Assembly: GCA_021234155.1 (NCBI GenBank)
Contig: JAJEKV010000001.1
Location: 31,388,177-31,452,176, forward strand
Source of the DNA: Isoetes taiwanensis
Taxonomy: Eukaryota > Streptophyta > Lycopodiopsida > Isoetales > Isoetaceae
Direction of reading: 5' to 3'
DNA length: 64,000 bases
The notes beneath the pieces were generated by a model. It had not been told where the DNA came from. It saw only the letters and a program-made list of their open reading frames with translations, and searched no databases. Positions 1 through 11,132 of the stretch are shown here, piece after piece (position 1 is the stretch's first letter; each line of letters begins with the position of its first letter). The position numbers and the translations under genes were made by a program.

Positions 1-640
1 AAGTTACATTGGAGGTTTTCTTAAAATTCCTCTAGCTACCATAAGATTCTTTCAATATTCTCTAGAAATGCCCTTAAGATCCTTGTTAATTCTCCAAGGT
101 TCCATCAAAATTCTTCAAGAATATCAAAGATTTCCTTGGATTCTCTCAAGGCTCTTGAGGTCCTCTAGTTCTTCAAGATCCCATTGTAATTTCATGGATA
201 TTCACACGTAGGTTCTCTGAAATTCTTGTTGATATGGTCAATATTCACCAAATTTCGTGTAGTTTTAATGTTATATATGTCATGAATACCTAGATTTCCT
301 TCATGCAATGACTTCAGACCAATGGAAATTCTAATCTAAAATACAGTCCCCTGTCAAATATGAACAACAAAAATTAGAGACTGAAGCCTTGGAGATGCCC
401 ATGGGCGTGATGTGCCTCCAAAACAGAGGCATGTTCCAACAATCCAGCAGAGCGGAGCAATGTTATACCATATTTTGGTTGTTAGAGATGGCCCATGTCA
501 ATATTTCTGCAGTCCGATTGCTTGAGAAGTATCAGCAAGTATTTTTGCAGTCAACAGCTTGGCAAGTATTTGATCTTTTCTGGCCTAATTTTGATCCAAG
601 ATTTGTAAGGAAAATTGAACAACAGCCTCGTTTCTAATCT
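1..640. other. no recognisable gene
   Basis: AT-rich sequence with loosely repeated words around 'tcaag' and 'tctcaagg'. A short open frame at 389-637 (+, 82 codons) resembles nothing I know and has no clear splice or promoter context. I see nothing else here. Confidence 0.4.
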
Positions 641-899
641 TGCATGGGAATCGAAATGGCGGAAGGAACTATCTTGGGGGAGACCACATACTCATTCCCC
701 GAACTCATTAATCACAGCCCAAAACAAAGCTATGGTGGAAAAGGGAGACCCATCTAATCATTTGGAGTTTGTAATTTCTGCGAGATGAAGCCGACCAGAC
801 ACATACTTCCACCGGTCGAAAAGTTTTGCGATTGCCCAATTGCTTAAAAATCAAAGGCGATTAAATGCCACGGAGTTTGTATCCGATGAAATGCCCGAA

Positions 900-2466
900 A
901 AAGGCTATTGATCATATCTTCACTCTGTGCACATTGATTGAGGATAGCGGAATCACCGACAAAACACATCTTTCGTTGTTTTAGTGGATTTCGCAAAAGC
1001 TTTTGACCACGGTGCCACAGGACAAGTTATGGGACAGGGCGTGGGCGGTTGGGGACTCCCCTTGACTTGCGTAATGCGATTAATATAGGTTATGCGAGGC
1101 ATGCTCGGGCCGTATCACATCGTCGGGACAGCCGGTAATTAGTAGTATTGGAGTCGTCAAAGGTTGCCCCTCTCCCCCCACACTCTTTGGCACATTACAT
1201 TGACCAGGTGGAAGATTGGCTCTCCCGAGCATGGAGGTGCGGGCCCCATCTCATGCATCACACAATCCGCCAACTCATATATGTTGACGATGTCAACCTC
1301 CGCCTATACTCCGGAGGACATGCAACGTCACTGGATGCTCTCGACACTTTTGCCGATTCACCGCATGCGAGTTAACTTGGCCAAAACTAGGGTGTTTGCT
1401 AGTTTCATCATCCCGTCGACCAAGGCTTCCCTCATTCAATTATCGTGGGGGCGGGGATGTAGAGGTGGCTCCGACCTACAAGTACTTGGGGATCGAGTTC
1501 TCCACTACCACCCATTGGGATCTTTGCCATCGGGTTGCGTGTCACGGCGGGTTGGAAAGCACTATATGCCATGCAGAACAACAGTCACAAGGGCGAGTTG
1601 TATGCACAGGGCCACCAGTCACACTTATTTTGGGCATTGGTCGAGCCGGTCCTTTTATATGGGGCAGAAGTGCGGGGTCCAGTGATATCCCTCAACACCT
1701 GGAATGACCTCGAGCAGGTGCAGAAAGCCTTCTTGGCACGAGCCCTTGGGGTAAAGTCCACAGTTCCATACCAGATCCTACTCCAAGAGACTACCCCTTC
1801 AACGGGCTCCATTGGAACGCTATATCATTTACTTCCAGAAGGTGGTCGCTATGGGTGATACACGTTTGCCCAACCTTGCTTTGGCCATGGCGATGGGTCC
1901 TCAACGCCTGAAAGCCTGCTGGAAGGACAAGCAAGTTCAGTGGTTCTCACGTTGGGGTGTACAGGCAAACAGATGCGTACATGTAAGGACAAAGAAAGAT
2001 CACAAGGCACTTAAGTTGTTCCTAGATGCTACTTTCCTTCGCAAGCTCTGTGATGCATATGCTCTGACGCACGTTAAGCTGCACACTATCAGCAGCAAGT
2101 CAATCCCAGACTCATGAGAGGCCCACACTAGTACTTATACACCCACATACCAATGAAGAAGCGCGGACTTATAGCTTCCATTCGCACGGGTGCACATCGC
2201 CTCCGCATTGAGACAGGACGTTGGGCTCGGAAAGCACGAGAGCAAAGGCTTTGCCAGTGTTGCCACTAGGGCGCCATTGAGGATGAATGTCATGCCCTCC
2301 AGATCTGCCCAGCGTTTGCCCATATCAGAGAGCACTATGTTCGATTACTAGTGCCTGGCCAAACGTTGCATGAGTTATTGAATACGGCATCAGTGGGTTT
2401 GTTGGGGTCATACCTCCAGGAGGTTATGGATGCACAGACTCAGTTGTGTCTTCCAGGACAGTATTG
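900..2466 (+). pseudogene. LINE reverse transcriptase, frameshifted
   Basis: Fragments in all three frames follow the order of a LINE RT. First comes a fingers/palm segment with the word 'DHIFTL' and a degraded FAKAFD-type motif near 990-1010. The catalytic box YVDD lies near 1281 and the 'YKYLGIEFS' motif near 1480. 'LLYGAE' follows near 1655, then a long thumb/connection segment at 1812-2117. The C-terminal C-x2-C-x9-H-x4-C knuckle, typical of all LINEs in this window, is near 2240-2310; its second cysteine is followed by a TAG. Many frameshifts and stops make it non-functional. No endonuclease domain is visible. Confidence 0.8.
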
Positions 2467-2528
2467 AACCGTCCTACACAATTGTACAGCATGCCAGCAG
2501 ACTTATTACTGCTAAGGTTTTTCCCTCG

Positions 2529-2552
2529 AAAACCCTTCGGGGCGGGGGTTTT
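2529..2552 (+). other. LINE group 1 3'UTR hairpin
   Basis: AAAACCC pairs with GGGTTTT around a GC-rich loop that itself contains a CCC-TTCG-GGG tetraloop option. The hairpin is retained in the other two group 1 copies (9136-9159 and near 27650-27676). This suggests a structure recognised by the element's own RT. Confidence 0.6.
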
Positions 2553-2663
2553 TTAATCCTGTCAGTAATACGCTTGCTGCTCTTTTTTTTTTGTTTGGGT
2601 CCCATAGGCCAGTCGATCTCCGTGGACGCTAAAAATCTATTCTATTCTATTCTATTCTATTCT

Positions 2664-3157
2664 GAAACCAAGATGACATTTGTTCTTTTAGAGATCGATA
2701 GGGTATAGCATGAGATCATAATTGTCAAGAGAAGATTGAAGCAAGAGTTCTTTGAAATTGAAATCATAGGAGAAATATCTGCTAAAACCTACCACATTTA
2801 AAGCTCTGAGTCGGAGCCCTGTTGTAAATATAGGCCCACTAGATTACCAGAAAAATGACACAATAACAACGGCACCATGGCCATAGTCACCAGGCTTGAG
2901 ATGAGAAGAAATAATTGTTCTTTGAAGCCCCCATCAACATTAAACTAAATTAAGATATTGTGTAACAAATCTGGCTCCTCTATGTGTAAAGAAAAATTGA
3001 GCTTTGATATAGGTGCAACTTTGTTATTTTGTCTATCATGGCTTGGTTTGTGACCATGGCAAAGGGAACAAAAAGCCAAAACAAGGCTTGGGTCTTTGTT
3101 GAACACAACGAACTTCAAGTTAGCAAAGATTATATATGAACTCTGATATTATCAAAG
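2664..3157. other. no recognisable gene
   Basis: AT-rich, with stops in all frames. I see no coding or structural feature between the LINE tail and the start of the inverted duplication. Confidence 0.5.
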
Positions 3158-3689
3158 GTATGGCAGAAGACACTTGATGATGGTGCATCTGTAGCATGTG
3201 TTGGTGTGTCATACCAACATGTAACAACAATTTCTAAGCCCCTACAACTAGTTGGCTTGCTAAGAAAAGGTTTAATTATACTACCATTGTGTATCGACTT
3301 CCTCGACTATGGTGACCCTGCCACTTTCTTTAGCCTAGTTAACAGGTTAGATCTAGTTGTTAGAGTAAACTAACTTTGAAGATAGAATCGAAAGAAACCT
3401 TCTAAGGTGTTCATAAACCGCATTTTACAAGTGAAAATTGAACGAGAAAGTTCTTTAATTAACAACCCATCATTATAAATACATTCACACCTAAGAAAAG
3501 GGCCCTCTAAAAATCTCTCTAAAAGTACCCTCTATTCTTTAGACCCCCTCCTCCTCCCTCCTTTTTGGGAGGAAATAAAGCTTTTTAATCATTAATTATG
3601 GAAAATAAGTACAAAATAGGAAATGACCATGATGAGAGATCATTTCTATCAAACTATATGTGAGCGAAAGGATAGGATGCCAAGAGACA

Positions 3690-4249
3690 GGATGTGCACC
3701 TGAATGAGCACTTTACTACCACTTTGTAGGATGCAGCCACTCTTATGAAGCCTAAAACATAGCACTATTGCACACAAGTTAAGGAACATGGCGCACACCA
3801 GTACTTGAAAGCACATATATCTAGGAAGAAATGGAGAGCTATCGCCTCCGTGAGGACGGGGTCCCATCAACTTAGAATTGAAACAGGCCACTGGACTATG
3901 GATGGAGGGCAGAGAATCCCTCAACACGAGAGAATGTGCCAGTGTTGCTGCATGCAAACAGTAGAGGATGAGCACCATGTTTTGCAGGAGTGTCCGGCAT
4001 ATATGCACATCCAAGTAGCACATGCTGATCTTAGATGCAGTGAGACACTGCGACATCACTTGCTGGCATTGCCAATGGTTGCATGTCTCGCGGCTACATT
4101 TTGCAAGTCTCCACCCTCAGAGTATCTTTTATAGGGCAGGGGATCCGAGAGCCTTACTACTAGAGTTTTTTATCCCACGTGGGGGGTTTTTTCATCCCAG
4201 TAGTAGGGACACATTGTATAGTAGCATCTGTATTTTTCTTCCTTCCTTC
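3690..4249 (+). mobile_element. LINE group 2, 3' end
   Basis: The end of a LINE, 5'-truncated. An open frame at 3805-4134 encodes the conserved C-terminus ('SHQLRIETGHW', then the knuckle 'CQCC...HVLQEC'). The 3'UTR holds an imperfect hairpin (ACTACT...AGTAGT near 4155-4195) and a pyrimidine tail with TTCC units at 4238-4249. The copy at 53440-54000 (-) lies in the inverted arm and has a longer TTCC tail. Decayed upstream codons resemble the LINE group 1 region before the knuckle. Confidence 0.75.
3805..4134 (+). pseudogene. LINE RT C-terminal fragment with C-x2-C-x9-H-x4-C knuckle
   Basis: 109 codons. The sequence 'RKKWRAIASVRTGSHQLRIE' parallels 'KKRRLIASIRTGAHHLRIE' in LINE group 1, and the zinc-knuckle spacing C-x2-C-x9-H-x4-C is exact. 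It covers only the region after the RT thumb, with no catalytic domain, so this is a truncated LINE product. The inverted copy at 53564-53893 keeps the same frame open. Confidence 0.7.
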
Positions 4250-5436
4250 TCATCATTTCTGCTTTTATGCTAGTCTTCCTCCATTTGTTTATTAGATCCT
4301 TGTGCAGCCATTGCTGCAGATAAATAGATCCATTCCAACATTAGCTATTATTTTGAAGGATATTGTTTTCTTCAAGGTAATGCTCTCAATCGTATGGGTT
4401 TTATCTTAATATTTAATTGTGAGTGTTGTTATGTGTTCTACCCATCTATAAAAATCAGCATCTTGGTATTGGAAATTTGGCCCCAATTATGTTCCTTGAT
4501 CTTGCTGGATGTGTTCTTTGATTATCCTTTTATCAATTTTGGCCCTTTCTCTTCACTAGAGGTTTATATTACGTTGTGAACTATTCAGTGGCAAACATTT
4601 CTTTCCAACTATTTTTTGGTCTGTCACATTTACAAGCTTATAGACAAGATGGATAGGACTGTCCAGAGTGTTGTTAAGTAGATAAGATCCATGGCATGAG
4701 CAATGCAAGTAATTGATATATGGATCTGAAGAATTAGCAATAAAACTCATGTTAGCCCTTAAGAGAATAGATAATGTTTATGTCGAAGTGCCATACATTT
4801 TATATTAGTACCCTGTAGGAAAGAAAAAGGGAAAAAATGGATGTTGCTGCCATATAGAACTATGACAAAAGCTATAACTTATTTTAAGCAGGTATTAAAA
4901 TGAGATATGATATGATATGTTGTCCTTTCTCTACATTCTTCTAAAACAATCCATACTAGGATTAATTGCTGGTCCATGGCAATTTTGAATGTATTTCATA
5001 GAAATCGATGAAGATTATGATAATAATAGATATGTACACTCGAAATTGTTCCTTTCAATTCAAGCATTAAGTGTTTGGGACAACACACTTTGTAAGGCAC
5101 CAGTCCTTTTCTAGGCTTTGTCCCTGTTCTGAGCTCTTAGCTTTGTGGTTTTGTTTGAATGTCAGAGAGGTTTTGCAGAAATCTTTTTGATGGTATAGCC
5201 CTCAGTCGTTTGTTGATTATCCCTTTTTCTTTATTTGCATTTTGATTTCCTAGACTTAGTACCATTTTGGATTGTTATTAAGCACAAGACCTCTGGTTCC
5301 CTGTATACCTGCATAGGCCCCTCTAATGGGCCCACATTTCCCTTCTCCATGATCCTGATACCTCGATTCACCTTTCTCTACCAAGATAGCGCCTCAGTCT
5401 GCTAGTGCCATCTCCCAACTTCCATCGATCAATCGT

Positions 5437-6457
5437 ACCCTGTGTTCTTAAGTAAATCGAGATGAGTAATTTCCTCAATCATCGCTAGTGAGCCCGGTCT
5501 TCTCAAGCATCGCTAGTGAGCCCGGTCTTGTTGTGCGCTTGTTCATTTGTTGGACTACAACGTGTGCAAGCAATTTATCTCTACTTCCAGATCATAAAGT
5601 GGTACGTTTATCCCCGGAACAAACATTGTTTGCGATGTATCTTCTGGAGTTACAATCGTCTTGACGGTTACTTCGAGCTTGCGCATACCATCCCCCACAC
5701 TAATACCATGTACAACAGCAGTTCCAACGTGATCGGTGAGGTCCTCATACTGTTTCTCTCTCTTTTGCATTGCAGCATACATGCGATCACAGAATTTTAG
5801 CTCCCTTAGCTCGAATGCTCATCGAGTTCCAATGAGGAAGACGATGGTTTCACCGAGATCATAATTTCTTTGAGGCTTCTGCTTCTTGAGCATCTCCTTG
5901 AGCCGAACCCTCTTGTCGTGCAAGCATGATCCTGCAATTTAAATAGGAAGAAAAGGAAGTATCTGATATTTAGCAAGACTCAAAGAATTAATAAAAATGT
6001 GATTGCTCATTTTCTAGGTCAGCCCCTTTTCTGGTTTTTTGAAAGTTTTTTTAGCACACTCATTAGGTGAGGTAAACAGTGCTGCATGATTCAATCATCC
6101 AGTAGTGAATTATACAGAATAAATGGCAGTATAGTTTAACAACTAAAAGCTGGAATTTGCAAGAAAAATAGGATCAAAGTTGTTGAACCTCTGGTACATC
6201 TACATCGCAGTTCTTGTGTATTGATAGATTTCAGATTTTTTGTACTCCAAGAACGATATGTCTGCTGTGAACATTTGAATGATCAAGAATCTCAGGAATG
6301 CAATTTATAAATTATTTCCTTCTATTGAATGATGATTGTATCTTAAATAATTTGAAGAATTCTGTACCCTGTGTTCTTAAATAAATCGAGATGAGTAATT
6401 TCCTCAAGCATCACTAGTGAGTCCGGTCTTGTTGTGCTCTTGTTTATTTGTTGGACT
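5437..6457. repeat. direct repeat pair about 0.9 kb apart
   Basis: The word beginning 'taccctgtgttcttaa' and ending near 'ttgttggacta' occurs at about 5437-5555 and 6364-6457. The first copy also contains an internal tandem duplication of about 28 bp ('catcgctagtgagcccggtct' core). The pair brackets the gene fragment at 5555-5931, as if that piece had been inserted or duplicated between the repeats. Confidence 0.65.
5555..5931 (-). pseudogene. unrecognised host-gene fragment
   Basis: On the minus strand, a splice-acceptor-like 'aaattgcag' at 5932-5940 precedes a charged coding stretch ('LKEMLKKQKP', 'YDLGETIVFLIGTR'). One in-frame TGA follows, then an open stretch rich in charged residues ('ELKFCDRMYAAMQKREKQYE', 'TDHVGTAVVHGI') ending at a stop near 5555. 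Composition and splice context look like a real gene exon, not a transposon. I do not recognise the family and assign no function. The in-frame stop and isolation suggest a relic. Confidence 0.45.
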
Positions 6458-6589
6458 ATACATTTCTTTTGGTGTGTTTGCATGAGTGAAGGGAGTGGAG
6501 ATAGTTGAGAGAGGTCAAGCACTGGATAAGAAGAAAAGCCAAGCCAGCCCAAAAACTAATCCCATCTGCCCTGATGTCTTATGTATTTG

Positions 6590-7850
6590 CGTAATTTGAT
6601 ATCAAAAGAAGAGAATGATAAGCAGAAGGAGCAACAAGCACAGGAGCGTGAGCAGCGTTTGAAGAAGAGAGTTATCACAATCTGATTCCTTAGAATTTAA
6701 TAGAATGAGTACAGTCCCTCAGAGATTAAGATTTAGTTCCTTGCCATCCACAAGTCAAAAGAGAACAATCTCAAAGTGAAACAATTCCTCTGAGTCCATC
6801 AAATATATCAGCCACTGTTCCAATTGTTTTGCCAACATCTGTTACATCTACAATGAATCAAGCTCAGCCCATGAAGGCCACAAAGATGCCATATCCTACT
6901 TTTTCAGCTCTTGGAGGAGCAGATGTTGATTCACATGTCCAATCTTTTCTGACTATTAGTGAAGCAAATAGAGAGGATAATGATACGGAAAAGTTAAGAC
7001 TATTCCCAGCTACTCTTAAGGATGGTGCAATAGAATGGTACCGCCTTGCTAAAACTGCAACACCTTTCCATCATTGGGCGGATCTTGAAAAGGCATTCCT
7101 AAGTGCATTTAGACTAGTAGGATATGCTCACAGGGTGAGTGATGAATTGGCCTATATTAAACTGTTCCCTAATGAAAACCTGCAAAGTTATATTATAAGG
7201 TTTCGTAGATTATTGGCTAAGAATTCCTACTCCTTCTGATGAAGACCAAGTACGCTATTTTACAAATGGATTACCTCCTGATATAGATTTTTATACCAAG
7301 GGCCAGATGCCAGCTAAATTAGAAGATGTTATTAAACTAGCATCTAGTTGGGAACAAGCAAAAATATCTATGGCACGTTATTATCAACCTGGTATGGTTA
7401 TGCCTTCTGTTTTAGGGGGAGTTCCTACAATGCTTCCAACTCAATTGAGTATGCCTAGCTCTATGGATATGTCTTCAATGATGCCTACACCTTTCCAAAA
7501 CCCTGGAATGATTTCTACAGTACCTGGAGGAGTTGACTATAGTAAGCTGCAAAGTGGTGGTGTTGTTATGAATGAGCCTGGAATCAATTTCAAAACTGAA
7601 TTAGCGAAGGTAAAAGACGATTTAGTGGGTTCTTTGACTAAACAAATGGCTGATCTTCAACTAAATTGGATTAAGGGAGTGAATACTCCAACACAAACTA
7701 GAAATGAGAGAGTAAATATCTGGTGTGTTAAATGCAAGGGGTATGGGCATATTCCTTCTGAATGTGCAACTCCAGCAGATTTCCAACCTCTCCTCAAGTG
7801 CTAAAATTGTGGGCGTCATAATCTGAGTTGTTATTAAAAAAAAACATAGA
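6590..7850 (+). pseudogene. LTR-retrotransposon gag (one frameshift)
   Basis: A Gag protein in two frames. At 6829-7239 lies a retrotransposon-gag domain ('LFPATLKDGAIEWY', 'WADLEKAFLSAF', 'NENLQSYIIRFRRLL'). After a frameshift near 7220, 7307-7804 holds the rest, including a methionine/proline-rich linker and a single CCHC zinc knuckle ('WCVKCKGYGHIPSEC'). Charged glutamine-rich codons upstream (6600-6670) may be the Gag N-terminus. No protease, RT or integrase follows, and no LTR belonging to it could be defined. Gag would package element RNA in cytoplasmic particles; this copy cannot. Confidence 0.8.
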
Positions 7851-8389
7851 TTCAAGATAAAAAAATAATTATATTAGCTCACTGAGTACATTGGCTAAGG
7901 AATTTATTAAGACATTGAGTTATGTTGGTAGAGGTTCGAGTCCCCGTATTTTATATTCTAAAACCTTAGGCAAAGCTGTATAGAGGTTCCAAATTCCCTC
8001 AAAACCTTAGGCGGAATCGTATTTCGTATTTCAAAATCATAGGCGCCTCCAATCATAAATGACTATAAGCGAAACGAGAAGCGCCCAGAGGACCCAACAT
8101 ACAATCTAGGCATATGATCGATGAATCCAGGGTGCACCTCGTTATGATCATAGTCTAAAAAACTGGAAGATTTTTTGCCTTCAATATGTACCAAATTGTG
8201 CCATGCCATGAATTTTTCTTTGTGGTATGGCACGTCTGGTGAAGTGGGATACAAGCCATCTAGGGCATCCTAAGTTACAGGATTTTCCAGAAAAAAGTTC
8301 AAGCTAACTAAACCTAACTAGAATCTCAAGCTAACTAAGCCTACTAACCAGTATCTGAGCTAGATCTCCCATCTCCTAGGTTCTCCATG
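7851..8389. other. no recognisable gene
   Basis: Decayed sequence after the gag. It contains a stretch ('gttcgagtccccg' near 7938) resembling a tRNA T-arm, but no cloverleaf can be built around it. Repeated words 'aaaccttaggc' occur near 7960 and 8002. Confidence 0.4.
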
Positions 8390-8749
8390 CCCTGCTGATT
8401 GAATAAGCTCCTCCTCCTTCTCCAATTGCCCCCAAATCAAATTGGGGCAAATTGCGGTGGAAGCCCCAATTTGGGTGATCCAAAGTTAGCAGGTCCGCCG
8501 TGCCCAATTGATTTGGGCCAGGCGGCAATTCTAGATTAGTTATCATTAACCAATTTAATATTTTAGACTTTTTAATATTAGGTTAAGCCCTAAATTCGAA
8601 TTAGAATTTAGGGTTAGGTTTCCACTTTAATAATTACTGAGTTAACATAGCTAACCTTAGCTTATGAACAATTAACACACCATTAATTATTCATAGTGAC
8701 GTGTCATGTATTTATACCTAGAAGGCATATAAATACGTGGAACGTCACA
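8390..8749 (-). mobile_element. diverged LTR remnant (TGTGAC family)
   Basis: Read on the minus strand, it begins TGTGACGTTCCA at 8749 and shows a TATTTATA box soon after. Stretches match, with many changes, the 3' end region of the 1.5-kb LTR at 55494-57004 ('aattgatttgggccaggcggca' type words; 'tataaatac.tggaacgtcaca' at the edge). No polypurine tract is retained beside it, and its other end cannot be placed. Confidence 0.5.
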
Positions 8750-9035
8750 ATCACTGCCAAGGAACGGGAAGTCTTGAGGACGCCAACTAGTGAACACTAA
8801 CTAGTTGTTATCTCAGTAGGCCTCACATTTTGCAATTGCATCTATCTAAATGCAAATGCTCTTGACTTGCCAACGTAGAAAATTTTTCCTAGTCCCCTCA
8901 TCACACATAAGAGCTTGTCCTTGGAGCAACCCAAAAAATAATTTTATGTCTATAAATCGATATCCCAAGTTGAGTATGGCAACTTCAGCTGCCATTAAAT
9001 AAATACATGGTTCATGGAAACTGTAAATCTTTTCA

Positions 9036-10370
9036 AGAATAGAATAGAATATGATTTTATCGTCCACGGAGACCAACTGGCCTATGGGACCCAAGTACAA
9101 AGAGAGAGCAGCAGGCGTATTACTACCAGGATTAAAAAACCCCCGCCCCGAAGGGTTTTCGGGGGAAAAACCTTAGTAGCAATAAGGATGCTGACATACT
9201 GCACAGTTATATACATAATCACAAGTACAGCTGAGGTTAATGTCGGACAGGGGGGCATAACTGAGTCCGCGTATCCATTACCTCCTGGAGGTACGATCCC
9301 AACAAGCCTACAGAGGCCGTGCTCAGTAGCTCATGCAAGGCCTGATGGGGCACAACTAACCGAGCATACCGAGCCCGGATATGCTCGTACGCCGGACAGG
9401 CCTGGAGGGCGTGACTTTCATCCTCAATGGCGCTCTGTTGGCGGCATTGGCGGACTCTGTCCTCACGCTGCGGCTCCCGAATCCATCTCCCCTGTCTCAA
9501 TGCGGGAGGTGGTGTGCACTGTCGCGAATGGAAGCAATCACCCTGCGCTTTTTCATGGGTAGATGGGTGCACAGGTAGTGGTGTGGGCCCCTCGTGAGCA
9601 TGGGATTAACCTGCTGTCGATAATTTGCCACCTTGACATGTGACAGGGCCTCTGCATCCCAAAGCTTGGCCATGAAGCAAGCATCCAAGTACTGCTTCAA
9701 GGCAGCGCGTTCCTTCGGTGTATGCACTGTCCACATCGTGTGCACGCACATTCCATAGCGAGAACCACCGGGCTTGCTTGTCTTTCCAAAGAAGGCTTTG
9801 AGTCGCCAAGGGCCCATCGCCACCGCCAAAGCAAGGTTGGGCAGCCGGGCTTCATCCATAGCCACCACCTTCGGAAGTAAATAATGTGACGTTCCAAGCG
9901 ACCCTCTCAGAATGGAAGGAAGCCTGTCTCCTGGAGCAAGATCGATATGGGACCGTGGATTTCACTCCCGGTGCGTCTCCCAAGAAGGCCTTATCACTGC
10001 TCTAGATCATTCCAAGTGGTGAGGGATATCACCGGCCCCACACTTCGCCCCATAGAGGAGGATCGGTTCAACCAAGGCCCCGAACAAGTGTGCCTGGTGA
10101 CCCCATGCATCTGACTCGCCTTGTGATTGTTGTTTTGCATTGCATCTGGGGCTTTCCGACTGCGGTGACCCGTAACGATGGATGCATCCCGGTGTGTGGT
10201 AGTAGAAAACTCAATGCCCAAATACTTATAAGATCGAGCCACCTCCACTACACCCCCACGGTAAGTGAATGAGGGAAGGCGTGGGTGCCGGGATGATGGG
10301 ACCAGCAGCACCCTTGTCTTGGCCAAGTTAACTCTCATGTCAGTGAATTGGCAGAAAGTGTCCAAAGCAT
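9036..10370 (-). mobile_element. LINE group 1, copy 2 (5'-truncated)
   Basis: Inverted relative to copy 1. Its 3' end is the pentamer tail at 9036-9050 (read TATTC on the minus strand), followed inward by the same 3'UTR words and hairpin (9136-9159). Coding remnants extend to about 10370, where the sequence changes abruptly to non-LINE DNA, typical of 5' truncation. The upstream flank is the katanin-like exon. Confidence 0.8.
9237..10365 (-). pseudogene. LINE reverse transcriptase C-terminal half, frameshifted
   Basis: In order on the minus strand: 'MRVNLAKTRV' after the lost catalytic box, then 'YKYLGIEFSTTTH', the thumb region ('LPNLALAVAMGP'), 'MKKRRVIASIRDSAHHLPH' and, after a frameshift, the knuckle region ('CRQQ...ESHALQACP'). 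At least three frameshifts are visible. The first cysteine pair of the knuckle is altered, so it is probably inactive. Confidence 0.75.
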
Positions 10371-10416
10371 CAAGGCAAATGTACTAATATGAATATGGAA
10401 TAGCAAGAAATATCAA

Positions 10417-10503
10417 GTAGGAAATAACCCTGAAATTTTCATGTGCTGCACAGAGCAAACTTTGGCCATCAGGATGGAATAACATTGCACGTAAGCCGGG
10501 AAC
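10417..10503 (-). pseudogene. katanin p80 (WD40 subunit)-like exon fragment
   Basis: A 29-codon stretch on the minus strand, directly after an acceptor-like 'gctatttag', contains 'RAMLFHPDGQSLLCAAHENF'. This closely follows a WD40 segment of the microtubule-severing katanin p80 subunit (family pattern: R-S-M-x-F-x-P-D-G-R-x-L-L-C-G-x-H-E). The frame runs on into a stop at 10387, about 17 bp from the LINE border at 10370, so the LINE probably removed or displaced the downstream exon. No other katanin exon is seen in the window. Identification rests on one short exon. Confidence 0.5.
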
Positions 10504-11127
10504 CTAAATAGCAAACACTTCTTCAAAGACAAACCTCATGTTCAACCAGCTCCTTACACTCGAGTTATTAGGCTTAGGGAGGCTTTTCTTCTGTAGTTTT
10601 TGCCCTGGGTTAATCCTTACAAGCAAGTGTTTGAATTTCCATGGCAAATCATACATCTCAACTTTCAAAGGGTTCAGACATTCAGGGCACTCAATAGACT
10701 TCCTAAAAAATTTTCGTCGCGGATTTGCTGAAGACAAACAGTCAGAGGGATCAATAAGATGTGAAATTGCTTGATTCCTTTCAACTTGAATAGGGTTAGA
10801 TGTAACCCCGATGATACAGCATAATAAGAAGCAAAAGCAGAGCTGTGGTTGTGGTTATGAGAACAAATAAGGCTGCTCGTTAGACGGTATGAACATCGGC
10901 GACAAGGCTCAGGTGACCGAAAAGTTACCGGCATATACCTTGAATATCCCAAAAACCTAGATAAGCCATGTATTAATGTTTACGCATGTATTATTGTTTT
11001 TGGGCCCTTGGATCATGGCACATTTGGTTATATTCCCCCTCCACCTATCTTGTTTGCCCATCTAAGGTCTTTCTCGGGTCAAACTGGCCCTTGTTGACCC
11101 AATTTTTAAGGGGCACTATGAAACCAT
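10504..11127. other. no recognisable gene
   Basis: Between the katanin-like exon and the Gypsy composite. Short minus-strand frames (10504-10737, 10674-10952) are open but resemble nothing I know. They may be intron sequence upstream of the exon. Confidence 0.4.
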
Positions 11128-11132
11128 CAACC
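11128..11132. repeat. target-site duplication CAACC (left)
   Basis: Five bases immediately before the first LTR, identical to those after the last LTR. Confidence 0.85.

Larger units (their letters stand above)
640..2663 (+). mobile_element. LINE group 1, copy 1 (5'-truncated, decayed)
   Basis: A non-LTR retrotransposon remnant. Reverse-transcriptase fragments run from about 900 to 2466, followed by a roughly 170-bp 3' untranslated region and a pure pentamer tail, (TATTC)n, at 2636-2663. The same 3' region (hairpin, then words matching 'cccataggcc' and 'tctccgtggac', then the pentamer) occurs inverted at 9036-9160 and 27545-27680, which defines the group and its 3' end. The 5' boundary is uncertain. 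The interval 640-900 may be older LINE sequence, since short frames there are compatible with the region upstream of the RT. I cannot define a target-site duplication. Confidence 0.8.
3158..5290. repeat. left arm of a long inverted duplication
   Basis: This 2.1-kb block recurs as its reverse complement at 52401-55366 with very few differences. For example, the 61-codon frame at 4394-4579 is identical in both arms, and a 64-codon frame at 4556-4750 (-) recurs at 52945-53139 (+) with a few changes. Homology stops sharply at about 5290 ('agcacaaga' then unlike sequence) and about 3158. The arm includes a LINE group 2 end. It is either a segmental duplication or two opposite copies of an unrecognised element. 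Confidence 0.85.

Noticed and set aside
7925-7950. Second B-box-like word 'ggttcgagtcccc'
   Set aside because: The flanking bases do not pair into a T-stem and no A-box is placed correctly.
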